Assembly: GCA_963772335.1 (NCBI GenBank)
Contig: CAVYXF010000008.1
Coordinates: 1 to 64,000, forward strand
Length of the DNA stretch: 64,000 nucleotides
Direction of reading: 5' to 3'
From: CAVYXF01 sp963772335
GTDB taxonomy: Bacteria > Pseudomonadota > Alphaproteobacteria > Rhizobiales > Rhodomicrobiaceae
In this document: positions 25,755-33,720 of the stretch, piece by piece
How positions within the stretch are numbered: position 1 is the stretch's first letter
Layout: every line of letters begins with the position of its first letter
The notes under the pieces: model-generated
The model's input: the letters and a program-made list of their open reading frames with translations, nothing else
What the model was told of the DNA's origin: nothing
Database searches by the model: none
Translations under genes and position numbers: made by a program

Positions 25755-27041
25755 ATGGCCGACATCCCCGCCGCGCTAAAACAGCAGGTTGAGTACATCA
25801 AAGCACCCAAACGCGACGCCCAGGCAGACAATGCGCCGGTCGAAGCGGTGGTGAAGGAGGTGCTCGCCGCCGTCCGCGCGCGCGGCGATGCGGCTGTGCG
25901 GGAATATTCACGGGCCTTCGATAAGACCGATATCGCGACCCTCGAAGTTACGCCCGAGCAGCGCGCCGGCGCGGTCGCGGGTCTCGCGCCGCAGACCCGC
26001 AAGGACACCGAATTCGCCATCGAACGCGTGCGCGCCTTTGCCGAGGCCCAGCGCGCCACCATCCTGCCGCTGGAGATCGAAGCGCTGCCCGGACTGCACC
26101 TCGGCCACCGCGTCATCCCGATCGCGCGGGTCGGAGCCTATGTGCCGGGCGGTCGCTATCCGCTGCTGTCCGCACCGGTGATGACCGTCGTGCCGGCGAA
26201 GGTCGCCGGGTGCGATGAGGTGATCGCCTGTCTGCCGCCGACTGCCCACCCCGCGATGATTGCCGGCTGCCATCTCTCAGGCGCCGACCGCATCTTTCGC
26301 ATCGGCGGCGCCCAGGCCATCGCCGCCATGGCCTTCGGCACCGAGACGGTGCCTAAGGTCGACAAGATTGTTGGCCCCGGCAATGCCTATGTGAACGAGG
26401 CTAAGCGCCAGGTGTTCGGCACGGTCGGCATCGACCAGCTTGCCGGCCCGAGCGAGATCTTCATCGTCGCCGACGAGAGCGGCGATGCCGAGATGATCGC
26501 CACCGACCTGCTGGCTCAGGCCGAGCATGACGTGCGCACCCGCGTCGGCCTGATCACCACCGACCGTGCGCTCGCCGAAGCCACCATGACCGCCGTCGAA
26601 GCGCAGCTCGGCGATCTGCCGACCGCCGATGTGGCTGGCGAGGCTTGGCGCGACTATGGCGAGATCGCGCTATGCGCCGATGAGGCCGCCATGATCGCCT
26701 ATTCCGATTTCATCGCTGCCGAGCACCTGCAGGTGCACACCCGCGAGCCGCAGGCGACCGCCAAGGCCTTACGCAATTACGGCTCACTGTTCATTGGCCC
26801 GCTGGCGAGTGTCGTCTATTCCGACAAATGCTGCGGCACCAATCACACGCTCCCGACAATGGCCGCCGGACGCTATACCGGCGGGCTGTGGGTCGGCTCC
26901 TATCTGAAGGTGTGCACGCATCAATGGCTGGATGAGCGAGGCGTCGCAGCTGTTGCGCCACCCGCCATCCGCCAGAGCGCCAGCGAGGGCCTAGAAGGCC
27001 ATCGGAGAGCCGCCGCCTTGCGCTACAAGCGCAGTGGGTGA
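25755..27041 (+). CDS. HisD-family dehydrogenase (histidinol/sulfopropanediol dehydrogenase-like)
   Basis: A 428-residue NAD-dependent dehydrogenase of the HisD fold. Recognisable positions are VGPGNAYVNEAKR, the zinc/active-site stretch AQAEHDVRTR, the catalytic pair in AAEHLQVHT, the metal Asp in YSDKCCGTNHTLPT and the late His in EGLEGHRRAA. All expected catalytic and zinc residues appear to be present. It lies between two polyamine-type importers with no histidine biosynthesis genes nearby, so a catabolic role on an imported alcohol, as for HpsN-type enzymes, is more likely than histidine synthesis. Confidence 0.8.
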   Translation: MADIPAALKQQVEYIKAPKRDAQADNAPVEAVVKEVLAAVRARGDAAVREYSRAFDKTDIATLEVTPEQRAGAVAGLAPQTRKDTEFAIERVRAFAEAQRATILPLEIEALPGLHLGHRVIPIARVGAYVPGGRYPLLSAPVMTVVPAKVAGCDEVIACLPPTAHPAMIAGCHLSGADRIFRIGGAQAIAAMAFGTETVPKVDKIVGPGNAYVNEAKRQVFGTVGIDQLAGPSEIFIVADESGDAEMIATDLLAQAEHDVRTRVGLITTDRALAEATMTAVEAQLGDLPTADVAGEAWRDYGEIALCADEAAMIAYSDFIAAEHLQVHTREPQATAKALRNYGSLFIGPLASVVYSDKCCGTNHTLPTMAAGRYTGGLWVGSYLKVCTHQWLDERGVAAVAPPAIRQSASEGLEGHRRAAALRYKRSG

Positions 27042-27118
27042 GAAGGCCCTGCGCTTCTCCCGACGTGCTGCCCGCGATTGCTGTGAGGACGGCGTCAGCA
27101 TGCCGACGCGGCTCGTCA

Positions 27119-27886
27119 TCACGGTCCCTTGTGAAAGGCTGCCATGGCGCCGATCAGACCGAGTGTCAAGAGGATCAGCAGCGTCATCAGCGCGTAGAGC
27201 GTTGGCGACAGGCCGACCTGTTTGTATGTCGACCAGATATAGGTCTGGACGGTGTTGAGCGGTCCCTGCACCAGCGAGGTGCGGATGGTCTCGTTGAAGG
27301 AGAGGATGAAGGAGAACGTGGCGGCGCCCGAGACGCCCGGCCAGATCAGCGGCAATTCGACATCGCGGAAGGCCCGCCAGCGTCCGGCGCCACTCATGTG
27401 GGCCGCCTCGATGTAGACCGGGTCGAAGGTCGACATGGCGGTGAGCACGACGAGGGCGGCGAATGGCAGCGCCCATAGCACTTGCACGATGACGATGGTG
27501 AGGAGCGAGGGTGCAACGCCGATCTGCTTGAAGAAGAAGGTGGTGGCCAGCCCCATACTGACCGCGGGCACGAAGAGCGGCAGCAGCATGATACCCAGGA
27601 TCAGGCGCGGCAGTTTCAGCTCGCGGATGGCCATGGCGGCGGCAAGCGCGAGGGCGGGCGTGACGATGGCGACGATGAGCGCTGCCTCGACGCTGGTAAC
27701 GATCGCGCCGGTCAGCAGCGGATTGCGCCACATCTCGGCATACCAACGCAAGGTCGGGCCGGCGCCGTTCTGGGCATTTTCCGGCGCGAGGGAGAAGAAG
27801 ATCGGCGGCAGGAGCGGCAGATAAAGCAGCGCCAGCACGGCGGCAATCGCCGACCAGATCAGCCAGCTCCTTGGACTGCCCTGCAT
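27119..27886 (-). CDS. ABC transporter permease (PotC type)
   Basis: About 255 residues from ATG 27886 (MQGSPRSWLIWSAIAAVLAL); the EAA loop is EAAHMSGAGRWRAFRDVELP followed by LIWPGVSGA. The start overlaps the stop of the preceding permease. It forms a heterodimeric channel with the 27886-28758 product and works with the SBP at 28834-30003. No ATPase gene lies in this operon; the nearest candidate is 34403-35461, beyond two insertion sequences. Confidence 0.85.
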   Translation of the reverse strand: MQGSPRSWLIWSAIAAVLALLYLPLLPPIFFSLAPENAQNGAGPTLRWYAEMWRNPLLTGAIVTSVEAALIVAIVTPALALAAAMAIRELKLPRLILGIMLLPLFVPAVSMGLATTFFFKQIGVAPSLLTIVIVQVLWALPFAALVVLTAMSTFDPVYIEAAHMSGAGRWRAFRDVELPLIWPGVSGAATFSFILSFNETIRTSLVQGPLNTVQTYIWSTYKQVGLSPTLYALMTLLILLTLGLIGAMAAFHKGP

Positions 27887-28758
27887 CAGCGCATCCTCCA
27901 GGCGAGGATCTTGCCAAGGAAGGAGCGCAAGTCGAAGACAAGATACCACAGCGCGAGCAGCAGCAGCATGGCGGCCGTCACCACCGAGGACATGGCGGCG
28001 GCGAGTGGATAGTTCAGCACGTCGAGCGCGCTGGTGATCTCATTGCCGATGAGCTGATAACCGACGCCGCCCAGAATGACCGGCACGGCCGCCTCGCCAA
28101 AGCAGCCAACGAAGCAGAAGATCAGCGCGGCGAAAATGCCGGGCATCGAGAGCGGCAGGGTCACGCGCAGGAAAGTTGTCAGCGGCGGCGCGCCGAGCAT
28201 AGCGCTCGCCTCGCCGAGGCGGCGGTCGATACCGGCGATCGACATCCAGAGCGGGAAGATCATGAACGGCATGTACGACGAGACCATGCCGACCAGCACC
28301 GCGAAATCGCTATAGAGCAGCCAGTCGATCGGGCTGGAGATCAGCCCGGCGCCGATCAGCGCGCTGTTGACCGGGCCGGTGCGTCCGAGGAGATAGGTCC
28401 AGGCGAAGGCGCGGATCACATAGTTGACCAGGAACGGCACGGTGATCAGCAGGAGCACCAGCCGCGTGCGCGAAGGCCGGGTATGGCGGGCGAGGTAATA
28501 GGCGATCGGATAGGCGATCAGCAGGCTGATGGCCGTCGCCTCGATGGAGACGACGAAGGTGCGGGCGAGCACGGGCAGGCGCGCGCCGGTGAGGAAATCG
28601 GCGTAGCTGGCGAGCGAGAAGGCTGGGATCATCTTCAGGAGCGAGCGCTGCCAGAAGCTGACCACCACCATGAAGCCGAGCGGCAGCAACAGGAACACCG
28701 TCATGAAGGCGACGGGAAGGAGCAGGAGGGCTCGCCGCAGGAGAGCTTCGAAGCGCAT
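27886..28758 (-). CDS. ABC transporter permease (PotB type)
   Basis: A 290-residue membrane protein starting MRFEALLRRALLLLPVAFMT, with six predicted helices and EAA loop EASAMLGAPPLTTFLRVTLP followed by LSMPGIFAALI. It follows the SBP gene by 75 bp and overlaps the next permease by one start/stop unit. Substrate unknown. Confidence 0.85.
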   Translation of the reverse strand: MRFEALLRRALLLLPVAFMTVFLLLPLGFMVVVSFWQRSLLKMIPAFSLASYADFLTGARLPVLARTFVVSIEATAISLLIAYPIAYYLARHTRPSRTRLVLLLITVPFLVNYVIRAFAWTYLLGRTGPVNSALIGAGLISSPIDWLLYSDFAVLVGMVSSYMPFMIFPLWMSIAGIDRRLGEASAMLGAPPLTTFLRVTLPLSMPGIFAALIFCFVGCFGEAAVPVILGGVGYQLIGNEITSALDVLNYPLAAAMSSVVTAAMLLLLALWYLVFDLRSFLGKILAWRMR

Positions 28759-28833
28759 GAAATGATCCGGTGAGACACCCTTGCGTCATTGCCCCAGCTT
28801 CCCGCTCGCGAAGCCGGGGCAACGAGCGCTGTT

Positions 28834-30003
28834 TTACGCGGACTTGAAGCGCGACCACTCGGCCTCGTAAGTGTCGACGGCGGTCGGCCAGCGGTTCTGC
28901 CACGTCCCGCCCTTGGCGAACTTCCGGCGCACATTCTCGGTGATGGAGGCAACCTTCGCGGCGTCGGCGGCGGGGAACTCATCGCCATGCGCCTTGGCAT
29001 AGTCGGGCGCGTCGGTGTTGGTCATGTAGCCGCGCATGGTGGTGATCTTGGCGCCGTACCAGCCGCCCAGCATGAAGTCGAGAAGCTGGTAGGCAGCAGC
29101 GGTCTGCTCGGGCGACCGCTTCGGGTTCTTCACCAGATAGGCCGCCATCGCCCAGAGCAGGTAGCCCTCCTTCGGGTCGGCATAGACGACGTCGACGCCC
29201 TTGGCCTTCGCCGTGAACACCATCGGCTCCCAGCAGTCGATGACGTAGACCTCCTTATTCACGATCAGATCGACGGCCTGCTGGAAGCTCGACCAGATCA
29301 CGCGGAACTGGCCGGCCTTCTTCTGCTCGATGAGGAAATCGACGACCTTCTTGAACTCAGCCGCGGTCATGTCGTCCGGGTTCTTGATGTCGGCCTTGCC
29401 GGACGCCTTCAGATAGAGCGCGGTCTTCTGGCCGGCGGTGGTATAATTGTCCTCGAGCGCGACATAGCCCTTGAACTTTCGGTCGAACAGCGCGGCATAG
29501 CTGTCGAGCGGACCGGTCTTCTCCGGCAGATAGGCGAAGCTGTCGCCCTGCAGTACGGTCGGGGCGCCATAGATTTTGTCCTTATAGCCGATGAAATTGA
29601 AGCCGGGCGTGCCCTTGCCAAGGAATTCGGAGATGTTCTTGTCCTTGGCCCAATTGGGCATTTTGGCGAGGTCCAGCTCTTCGATCAGACTGTTGTCAAC
29701 CAGCGGCTTCTGCATGCCGCCAACAATGTTGATGATGTCGTAAGTGGCGGTGCCGCCGCCGGCGACGAGCACATTCAGGATCGCGGAGGGCGCATTGCCG
29801 ATCGACACGAGATTGACGCCGTAGCCGCTCGCCTTGGTGAAGCGCGACCAGTCGCCGCCCGGATCGCCGACGCCGATATCGGCGAAATTGACCACACCGG
29901 CAGCGAAAGCGCGCGAGACGCGCCCAAGCACCGACAGGGAGGCGCTGGCCGCCAGAGCGAGCTTGAACGCGTCGCGACGTGAAATTCCGGACCCAAACTG
30001 CAT
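28834..30003 (-). CDS. ABC transporter substrate-binding protein, Tat-exported
   Basis: A 389-residue PotD-like binding protein. The N-terminus SGISRRDAFKLALAASASLS is a twin-arginine signal, so the protein is probably exported folded. Features such as YDIINIVGGMQKPLV, INKEVYVIDCWEPMVF-like segments and YLLWAMAAYLVKNPKRSPEQ fit the family. First gene of an SBP-permease-permease operon. Immediately upstream are a bipartite hairpin element and a nested IS5/IS91 insertion, beyond which lie a pyroglutamyl peptidase and a matching ATPase. Confidence 0.82.
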   Translation of the reverse strand: MQFGSGISRRDAFKLALAASASLSVLGRVSRAFAAGVVNFADIGVGDPGGDWSRFTKASGYGVNLVSIGNAPSAILNVLVAGGGTATYDIINIVGGMQKPLVDNSLIEELDLAKMPNWAKDKNISEFLGKGTPGFNFIGYKDKIYGAPTVLQGDSFAYLPEKTGPLDSYAALFDRKFKGYVALEDNYTTAGQKTALYLKASGKADIKNPDDMTAAEFKKVVDFLIEQKKAGQFRVIWSSFQQAVDLIVNKEVYVIDCWEPMVFTAKAKGVDVVYADPKEGYLLWAMAAYLVKNPKRSPEQTAAAYQLLDFMLGGWYGAKITTMRGYMTNTDAPDYAKAHGDEFPAADAAKVASITENVRRKFAKGGTWQNRWPTAVDTYEAEWSRFKSA

Positions 30004-30086
30004 GAAACCCTCCTGAGACGCGGGGTAGGCTGGGATCAGCCTGTAGGAGCCGCGGGTGATATGCTAGCGACAGTACGATCGCCGCG

Positions 30087-30251
30087 CTAGTGTGGCGGAT
30101 CTGAAGTTCGCACCATCACTGCAGCACTCTCTCATGCGAACTTCAGATCCTAAAGCCACACTAGAATCTTAAAATTGCTAGTGTCCTTTCGATTCGAAAG
30201 TTCGCTCGGACTCGCGGCTGCCTCTTGCGAACTTTCGAATCGGGACACTAG
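30087..30251. repeat. Bipartite CTAGTG hairpin element, copy 1
   Basis: Hairpin A (30087-30164) starts CTAGTGTGGC and ends GCCACACTAG. Its upper stem GGATCTGAAGTTCGCA pairs with TGCGAACTTCAGATCC, with an unpaired TAAA in the right arm. After 13 bp, hairpin B (30178-30251) starts CTAGTGTCC and ends GGACACTAG. Its upper stem CGATTCGAAAGTTCGC pairs fully with the right arm, with an unpaired TTT in the left arm. Hairpin B ends at the CTAG where the IS5-family element begins. Three more copies share this plan with different arm sequences. Confidence 0.85.
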
Positions 30252-30676
30252 GTCACAGACTCATAACTTCGTAGCCAGATACGCAATGCGGCGAGTTTGA
30301 CGCTGGCGAGGAAATTGTCGTCGCGCTTGTCGTATCGCGTGGCGACGGCGCGGAAGTGTTTGAGTTTGTTGAAGAAGCGCTCGACAGCATTGCGCTGGCG
30401 ATAGACCCAGTTGCTGAAGGGTAGCGTCCTCGTCCGGCCGGTGATCGGTTTGATATTAGCCCAGGCGCCGCGCTCGGCGAGCATGGTGCGCAGCGCATCG
30501 GAATCGTAGGCGCGGTCGGCCAGCAGGATGTGCCCGGCCTGCACGGTATCGAACATGTCCGCGGCGGAGCGGCCGTCATGGGCTTGTCCTTCGGTCAGTT
30601 TGAGGGCGATCGGCCGTCCCTCGGCATCGACCAGGGCATGGATCTTGGTCGTCAGCCCACCCCGCGAGCGACCCAT
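30248..30676 (-). CDS. IS5-family transposase, C-terminal frame (OrfB)
   Basis: A 142-codon frame with the DDE catalytic core of IS5/IS427-type transposases: GRSRGGLTTKIHALVDAEGR, LLADRAYDSDALR (second Asp), and the Glu region RQRNAVERFFNKLKHFRAVA. It continues OrfA through a frameshift. The stop codon TAG is completed by the target-site CTAG at the element end. Probably expressed only as an OrfA-OrfB fusion. Confidence 0.82.
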   Translation of the reverse strand: MGRSRGGLTTKIHALVDAEGRPIALKLTEGQAHDGRSAADMFDTVQAGHILLADRAYDSDALRTMLAERGAWANIKPITGRTRTLPFSNWVYRQRNAVERFFNKLKHFRAVATRYDKRDDNFLASVKLAALRIWLRSYESVT

Positions 30677-31017
30677 GCAACAGGATCGGGTCGTTTTTTT
30701 TGACCATTGGCAGCATGCTGATGGACGCGGATCGACGAGCTATCGATCATCTGCACATCGCCGTCATAAGCCTTGGACACAGCTTGCAAAAGCCGATCCC
30801 AGATGCCAGCCTTGCGCCAGCGGTTGAAGCGGTTCACGCAGGTCGTATACGGACCATAGCGCGCCGGGATGTCCGCCCAAGGTGCGCCTGTCCGAAGCCG
30901 CCAGAAGATGCCGTTTAGAACCCGTCGGTCATCCACACGCTCAACCCCGCGAGAGTTGTTCGGCAGCAAAGGTTCGATCACCGACCACTCGAAATCCGTC
31001 AGATCAAAGCGTCCCAT
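30652..31017 (-). CDS. IS5-family transposase, N-terminal frame (OrfA)
   Basis: 121 codons starting MGRFDLTDFEWSVIEPLLP, the typical IS5/IS427 opening, with the insertion-element domain (RRVLNGIFWRLRTGAPWADI) and the first catalytic Asp in DVQMIDSSSIRVHQH. The frame passes over a run of eight A (minus strand) before ending 42 bp later, overlapping OrfB. The region upstream of its start is cut by the IS91-family element, so its natural promoter is displaced. Confidence 0.82.
   Translation of the reverse strand: MGRFDLTDFEWSVIEPLLPNNSRGVERVDDRRVLNGIFWRLRTGAPWADIPARYGPYTTCVNRFNRWRKAGIWDRLLQAVSKAYDGDVQMIDSSSIRVHQHAANGQKKRPDPVAWVARGVG
30694..30701 (-). promoter_or_regulatory. Programmed frameshift site in IS5-family transposase
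   Basis: A run of eight A on the coding (minus) strand inside the OrfA/OrfB overlap. A -1 slip there joins NGQKK of OrfA to the OrfB frame leading into MGRSRGGLTTK, restoring one DDE transposase. Poly-A slippage is the known mechanism in this IS group. Confidence 0.6.
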
Positions 31018-31366
31018 GCCAAGCTCCTTTGTAGAGCTTGAATCTGAAGGTTTCTGCGAGGTCGCATGCGTACGGGTTCTGCAGGGCGCCGGTCGATGGG
31101 CGATCTCGTAGAAACCTGATTGAACTGAACCGCGGGCAGCGGGTGCGTCGGTTATGGGGATTGGTGCCGGTAGCGGCGGGGTTTGACGACGTAGGGCCTT
31201 ACAGTGGCGATGAAGAGCCCGGCGATGAGGGCGTCGCGCGACACTTTCGAGCGGCGGCAGGAGGCCGATGCGGCCAACAGCGGACGCCGCAGCGTCGCTT
31301 TGGGTGCAGGCCGACGATGCGGCGCGGTGACCGCCTCGTGCCGGGTGGTGCGTGACGAGTTTGCTC

Positions 31367-32563
31367 TCATGACGTGTCGAGCCTCGGCCATCGGCGGCGG
31401 TGCAGGCCCGGCAGGACTTCGATGATCGTCATGGTGCCGCCGCAGCAGGGGCACGACACAGGGGGTTCGCCCGGCTCACCTGTGGTCGGCGTGTCGTCGT
31501 CCTCCGAGGTGGTCGACGGTGGTGAAACAGCCAGCAGGCGACGGATGGTGGCGAGCTTGGCCCGGCGATGGCCGTTGGCGAGGAAGCCGTAGTGGCGGAT
31601 GCGCTGGAAGCCATCGGGGAGCACGTGGAGCAGGAAGCGGCGCAGAAACTCGTGCGCATCGAGACGCATGATCTTCTGCGCTCTGCCGTGGGCGTAGTCA
31701 CGCCATGTGAAAGCGACGTGGCCGTCATCGAGGGCGATGAGGCGACGGTTCGAGATGGCGATGCGATGGGTGTAGCGCGACAGATAGGCGAGCACCTGTT
31801 CGGGGCCGGCGAAGGGAGCCTTGGCGTAAACGATCCATTCGGTCCGCCGCAGCGGGGCGATGGCCGCATCGAAAGCCGTTGTGTCAGCGAGAGGGACAAG
31901 CTCGTTGAAGAAGCGCAGCTTGCCGGCGCGATGGGCGGCCCGGAGTTTGTCCAGGAACAGGCGCCGGTAAAGGCGCGAGAGCACGCGCACGGGCAGGAAG
32001 AAGCCGGGCCGGCAGGCGATCCACCTCTTGCCGTCCGGCGTGAGGCCGCCACCGGGCACGATGCAATGGACGTGCGGATGGTGCGTCAGCGTCTGTCCCC
32101 AGCTGTGCAGCACCATCGTGGCGCCAATCTCGGCGCCGAGGTGCTTTGGATCGGCGGCGATCGTCTTCAGCGTCTCGGCGGCAGCCTCGAACAGCAGTGC
32201 ATAGACGATCGCCTTGTTCTGCAACGCAATTGCAGCGGCCGGTGCCGGCAGCGTGAAGACGACGTGGAAATAGGCGACGGGCAGCAGGTCGGCGGCACGC
32301 GCTTGGAGCCACTCGCGCGCCGCGCCGGCCTGACACTTCGGGCAATGCCGGTTGCGACAGGAGTTGTAGGAAATGGCTGTGTGGCCGCAGTCGTTGCAAC
32401 GGGCGACGTGACCGCCGAGGGTAGCCGTCCGGCACGCCTCGATCGCTCCCATCACGCGAAGTGCGGATCGGTCGAGGTGGCCGGCATTGCGGGCGCGAAA
32501 GCTGTCGCCATGGCGGCGGAGCACGTCCGCCACCTCCAGCATGAGTGAGCGCTTGTCGCTCAC
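31367..32563 (-). CDS. IS91-family HUH transposase (Y2 type)
   Basis: A 398-residue rolling-circle transposase. The N-terminal zinc finger has CNDCGHTAISYNSCRNRHCP; the HUH motif is in LTHHPHVHCIVPGGG; two candidate catalytic tyrosines lie in AYLSRYTHRIAIS, four residues apart as in IS91. It nicks one strand and transfers single-stranded DNA. No frameshift or stop is seen, so the gene looks intact. It is preceded by the recombinase gene on the same strand with a 34-bp gap. Confidence 0.88.
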   Translation of the reverse strand: MSDKRSLMLEVADVLRRHGDSFRARNAGHLDRSALRVMGAIEACRTATLGGHVARCNDCGHTAISYNSCRNRHCPKCQAGAAREWLQARAADLLPVAYFHVVFTLPAPAAAIALQNKAIVYALLFEAAAETLKTIAADPKHLGAEIGATMVLHSWGQTLTHHPHVHCIVPGGGLTPDGKRWIACRPGFFLPVRVLSRLYRRLFLDKLRAAHRAGKLRFFNELVPLADTTAFDAAIAPLRRTEWIVYAKAPFAGPEQVLAYLSRYTHRIAISNRRLIALDDGHVAFTWRDYAHGRAQKIMRLDAHEFLRRFLLHVLPDGFQRIRHYGFLANGHRRAKLATIRRLLAVSPPSTTSEDDDTPTTGEPGEPPVSCPCCGGTMTIIEVLPGLHRRRWPRLDTS

Positions 32564-32597
32564 GTTAAACGTTCGCTCGGGCGCGACACGGGCGGCG

Positions 32598-33461
32598 TTA
32601 AGGTGCGGGCGAACCCTTCAGCTCGAGCCGATCCAGCGGACTTCTCGTCGCTGCGATCAGATGCGCGGAGACCTTCGTGTAGCGTGCCGTCGTCGAGAGC
32701 TGCGCATGGCCGAGTAACGCCTGGATGACGCGGATATCGGTGCCCTGCTCCAGAAGATGCGTGGCAAAGCAATGGCGTAACGTCTTCACGGTGACGGGCT
32801 TGCCGATCCGGGCGATGAGCGCTGCGCGCATGCAGGCTTTGTTGAGCGTCGTCGCATCAATCGGGCCCTGGCCATCCGGCCGCGCGAACAGCCACCGGCG
32901 CGGACGGGCGATCTTCCAGTATGTTCGCAGCATTGCGAGAAGCGCCGCCGACAACATGACGTACCGGTCCTTACAGCCCTTGCCCTGCTCGACGCGGATC
33001 AGGCCGCGTGCGCTCTCGATGTGTGCAATGCGAAGCGAGAGAGCCTCAGCCGTGCGCAGCCCGGTAGCATAGACCGTGGCGAGCGCAGTTCGGCAGACCA
33101 GATCATCGGCGGCCTCAAGCAAGCGAGCCACCTCAGCCGCCGAAAGCACAACCGGCAGCGTCTTCGGCTTCCGGGCATAGGGGATACGCTCGGGCAGATC
33201 CTCGCGGCCGAGCGTGACGCCGTAGAAAAACCGCAACGCCGAAACGGTCTGGTTGAGCGAAGCCCAGGCAATCGCGTTCTCGACCAGATGAACCTGATAG
33301 GCCCGCACGTCCTCGACGCCGAGGTGCTCAGGCGAACGACGATAGTACCGGCTGAACTTCTTGACCGCGGTAATGTAAGACGCTTGGGTCGCGGGCGAAA
33401 GATTGCGGACCGTCATGTCCTCGATCATGCGCCGGCGCAGGCGGGTGATACGCTCACTCAT
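32598..33461 (-). CDS. Tyrosine recombinase/site-specific integrase of the IS91-family element
   Basis: A 287-residue XerC/D-like recombinase. It has an N-terminal SAM-like binding domain (ATQASYITAVKKFSRYYRRS) and a catalytic domain with Arg in TGLRTAEALSL, KTLRHCFATHLLEQG, GHAQLSTTARYTKVS (His and nucleophile Tyr). AGGAG 9 nt before ATG 33461 supports this start; 33524 is an upstream alternative. Its co-orientation with the HUH transposase inside shared inverted ends suggests a two-recombinase transposon unit. Confidence 0.85.
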   Translation of the reverse strand: MSERITRLRRRMIEDMTVRNLSPATQASYITAVKKFSRYYRRSPEHLGVEDVRAYQVHLVENAIAWASLNQTVSALRFFYGVTLGREDLPERIPYARKPKTLPVVLSAAEVARLLEAADDLVCRTALATVYATGLRTAEALSLRIAHIESARGLIRVEQGKGCKDRYVMLSAALLAMLRTYWKIARPRRWLFARPDGQGPIDATTLNKACMRAALIARIGKPVTVKTLRHCFATHLLEQGTDIRVIQALLGHAQLSTTARYTKVSAHLIAATRSPLDRLELKGSPAP

Positions 33462-33720
33462 CGGGTGCTCCTGTCGGAAGGCGTTGGGCTTTGCAGCACC
33501 CAAAAACCTTCGCAGACAGCACACCTACTCCGCCGCTAGCGCCTTCCGCGGTAGCGGTTCAGTTCAATCACTGTTCGCCTCGTTTGGGAATCCCGTTTAT
33601 GAGTATGTGACCTAGGGTGTCGACGCGCGTGCAGCGAAGAAAAGCATGGCGCCGTCAGCACTTGCCAAGCCGGGGCGTTCGTGCCGAAATGGTTGTACGT
33701 CGAACACGGATTTGGGTGAT

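Larger units (their letters stand above)
31118..33569 (-). mobile_element. IS91-family element with a linked tyrosine recombinase, nested in the IS5-family element
   Basis: The 16-bp sequence GATTGAACTGAACCGC at 31118-31133 is repeated inverted at 33554-33569, bracketing a Y2 HUH transposase and a tyrosine recombinase gene on the same strand. The element is about 2.45 kb. Its insertion point lies about 100 bp upstream of the IS5-family OrfA start. Inverted ends are not usual for classical IS91 (oriIS/terIS), so the exact boundaries may differ by some bases. Confidence 0.72.
30248..33616 (-). mobile_element. IS5-family insertion sequence interrupted by an IS91-family element
   Basis: The transposase frames (30248-31017) lie next to a left end reading GTCACAGACTCATA just inside CTAG. 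The matching right end TATGAGTATGTGAC followed by CTAG is found at 33598-33616 (17 of 18 bases, counting CTAG). The right end is therefore beyond the IS91-family element (31118-33569). Removing that element leaves an IS of about 0.9 kb, normal for this family. The flanking CTAG or TA on both sides fits the short duplications of IS5 relatives; which of the two is the true duplication is ambiguous. Confidence 0.75.

Noticed and set aside
28789..29982. A 397-codon plus-strand frame antisense to the Tat-exported SBP
   Set aside because: No domain features; the SBP on the opposite strand is clear.
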